Both the position numbers and the translations under genes were made by a program. The notes below the pieces were generated by a model, which did no database searches, was not told where the DNA came from, and saw only the letters and a list, made by a program, of their open reading frames with translations. From Rhodoplanes elegans (GTDB lineage: Bacteria > Pseudomonadota > Alphaproteobacteria > Rhizobiales > Xanthobacteraceae), in contig NZ_NHSK01000195.1 in NCBI RefSeq assembly GCF_016653355.1, forward strand, positions 1 through 33,845: a stretch of 33,845 bases of DNA, read 5' to 3'. Positions 32,797 to 33,845 of the stretch are shown in pieces (the first letter of the stretch is position 1; the number at the start of each line of letters is the position of its first letter).

Positions 32797-33845
32797 ATGA
32801 CAGGCGCGCCAGGTTACGTCAAAGGGGGTCGCCGCGACGCGCGGGACGAAGCTCCCGACAAGGCGCATCGGGCCGGATCGTCGTTCCGGCGGTGGCTCGG
32901 CTCGGTCATCCCGGACGAGCGCACCCCCGATCCGACCGACTTCGCCACCACGGCGGCGCCCGAGGTCTCCTCCGCGCCGGCGACGGCTGCGCCGACGGCC
33001 GCGTCCGTGGATCAGCGCGCGCCGACGGCGCCCGCGCTGCCGGGCCGGGCGCTGCCCGACCGCGACCTCGTCGCCCTGTGCAACCGCTTCGAGGGCATCA
33101 CCCGCCAGCTCGAACGGCTCGTCCACACCACCCTCGACACCACCGAGGCCACGGTGCCCGTGACGGCGCCGGCCAGCGCCCTCGGCGCCAGCCCGCTCGA
33201 CCGCGCCGTCGCCGAGATCGCGGCCCGCCAGCGCGCGCTCGAGAGCGAGAGCGCGCCGTCGGTGCCGAGCATGTTCGCGCCCGTGATGGACCCGGCGGCG
33301 CTCGCCCCGGCGCCGCTCGACCTGTCGCGGCTGGAGGAGCAGCTCCGGCTGATCACCACCCAGATCGAGACCCTGCGCTCGCCCTGCCGGGCCGAGGAGA
33401 TCGCCGCGGAGCTGCGCGAGGAGCTGCGCCGCATCGGCCGCGCCGTCCACGATCTCGTCCCCCGCCACGCCTTCGAGGCGCTGGAGGGCGAGGTGCGGGC
33501 GCTCGCCTCGAAGCTCGACCAGAGCCGCGGCGGCGGCTTCGACCCGGCCGTGCTGGCGCCGCTCGAGCAGGGCCTCGCCGAGGTCCGCGACGCGCTGCGC
33601 GGGCTCGGCCCCGGCGAGCTCGCCGGCTCGGTCAACACGCTGTTCCACAAGATCGACGAGGTGACGGCCGAGGGCCTCGACGCGACCGTTCTGCACCAGC
33701 TCCAGGACGCGGTCGGCACGCTGCGCGGCATCGTCTCGACGGTCGCCTCGGGCGATGCGCTCGCCGCCCTCGTCGCCGAGGTGCGGGCGTTGTCCGAGAA
33801 GATCGAGAACGCCCCGCCGGTGCCGCCGCCGCCCGCCCCGGAGGA
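32797..33845 (+). CDS. PodJ-like / SEL1-type polarity protein, N-terminal part, runs off the right edge
   Basis: An open frame starts at the ATG at 32797 (MTGAPGYVKGGRRDARDEAP) and has no stop to the window end (349 codons). A Pro/Ala-rich low-complexity segment (about 52-85) is followed by RDLVALCNRFEGITRQLERL and repeated heptad-rich blocks (LDLSRLEEQLRLITTQIETL, EALEGEVRALASKLDQ, LAEVRDALRGL, ALAALVAEVRALSEKIE). This matches the coiled-coil N-terminal half of Hyphomicrobiales PodJ-like proteins, which usually go on to a membrane helix, SEL1 repeats and a peptidoglycan-binding domain. Those parts are beyond the window. Its expected role is polar organisation of the cell and division. It may be controlled by CtrA. 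Confidence 0.82.
   Translation, partial: MTGAPGYVKGGRRDARDEAPDKAHRAGSSFRRWLGSVIPDERTPDPTDFATTAAPEVSSAPATAAPTAASVDQRAPTAPALPGRALPDRDLVALCNRFEGITRQLERLVHTTLDTTEATVPVTAPASALGASPLDRAVAEIAARQRALESESAPSVPSMFAPVMDPAALAPAPLDLSRLEEQLRLITTQIETLRSPCRAEEIAAELREELRRIGRAVHDLVPRHAFEALEGEVRALASKLDQSRGGGFDPAVLAPLEQGLAEVRDALRGLGPGELAGSVNTLFHKIDEVTAEGLDATVLHQLQDAVGTLRGIVSTVASGDALAALVAEVRALSEKIENAPPVPPPPAPE

Overview
The window is chromosomal DNA of very high GC content from an alphaproteobacterium, most probably of the order Hyphomicrobiales (Rhizobiales). The evidence is an alphaproteobacterial cell-cycle regulator of the TrcR (DUF1013) family, a Rieske gene followed by a single fused cytochrome b/c1 gene (fbcH, the arrangement known from Bradyrhizobium and relatives), DUF1285 and DUF6111 genes, a PodJ-like polarity protein, and many paired REP-like palindromes. 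I cannot name the genus. Almost every gene is a recognisable core gene. The accessory material is an IS110-type element cut by the left edge, the REP-like repeats, and an AT-richer gene-free gap at about 8.78-9.35 kb.

Layout. 1-290: start of an IS110 transposase gene (minus strand), its non-coding end, and a REP-like palindrome. 0.3-3.8 kb: DUF533 protein, YqgE/AlgH protein, an exported DsbD-alpha-like protein and a one-cysteine peroxiredoxin. 4.0-6.7 kb (minus): ispH-thrB-rnhA, covering isoprenoid synthesis, threonine synthesis and RNA:DNA hybrid removal. 6.8-8.7 kb: trcR, then a convergent PAS/LuxR regulator. 9.4-14.8 kb: NUDIX hydrolase, glutathionyl-hydroquinone reductase, GNAT acetyltransferase, a TctC/Bug solute receptor, a maltose-type O-acetyltransferase and a LeuA-like synthase.

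15.2-22.3 kb (minus) is one tight operon: MoxR AAA+ ATPase, DUF58 protein, a BatA-N/DUF4159 membrane protein and a membrane protein with a von Willebrand A-like segment. It encodes a MoxR chaperone with several VWA-type membrane partners whose substrate is unknown, and is the least understood functional unit here. Divergent from it (plus) run DUF1285, CoA pyrophosphatase, DUF6111 and CCA-adding enzyme, with start/stop overlaps. 25.6-28.8 kb (minus): trmL, hemF, an AAA/SMC-like ATPase and a small coiled-coil membrane protein. 29.2-31.8 kb (plus): petA (Rieske) and fbcH, which encode the three catalytic subunits of the cytochrome bc1 complex. 32.1-33.8 kb: a hotdog thioesterase and the start of a long PodJ-like gene that runs off the right edge.

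I see no tRNA, rRNA, CRISPR array or defence island, and nothing I could defend as a wholly new gene system. The most useful leads are non-coding: a stem that hides the ribosome-binding site of the IS110 transposase beside a REP palindrome, a phased array of TCCGGA motifs upstream of the moxR operon, perfect palindromes at 6766 and 7739, and a CtrA-like site plus GANTC site upstream of the PodJ-like gene. All start choices and motif calls were made by eye.
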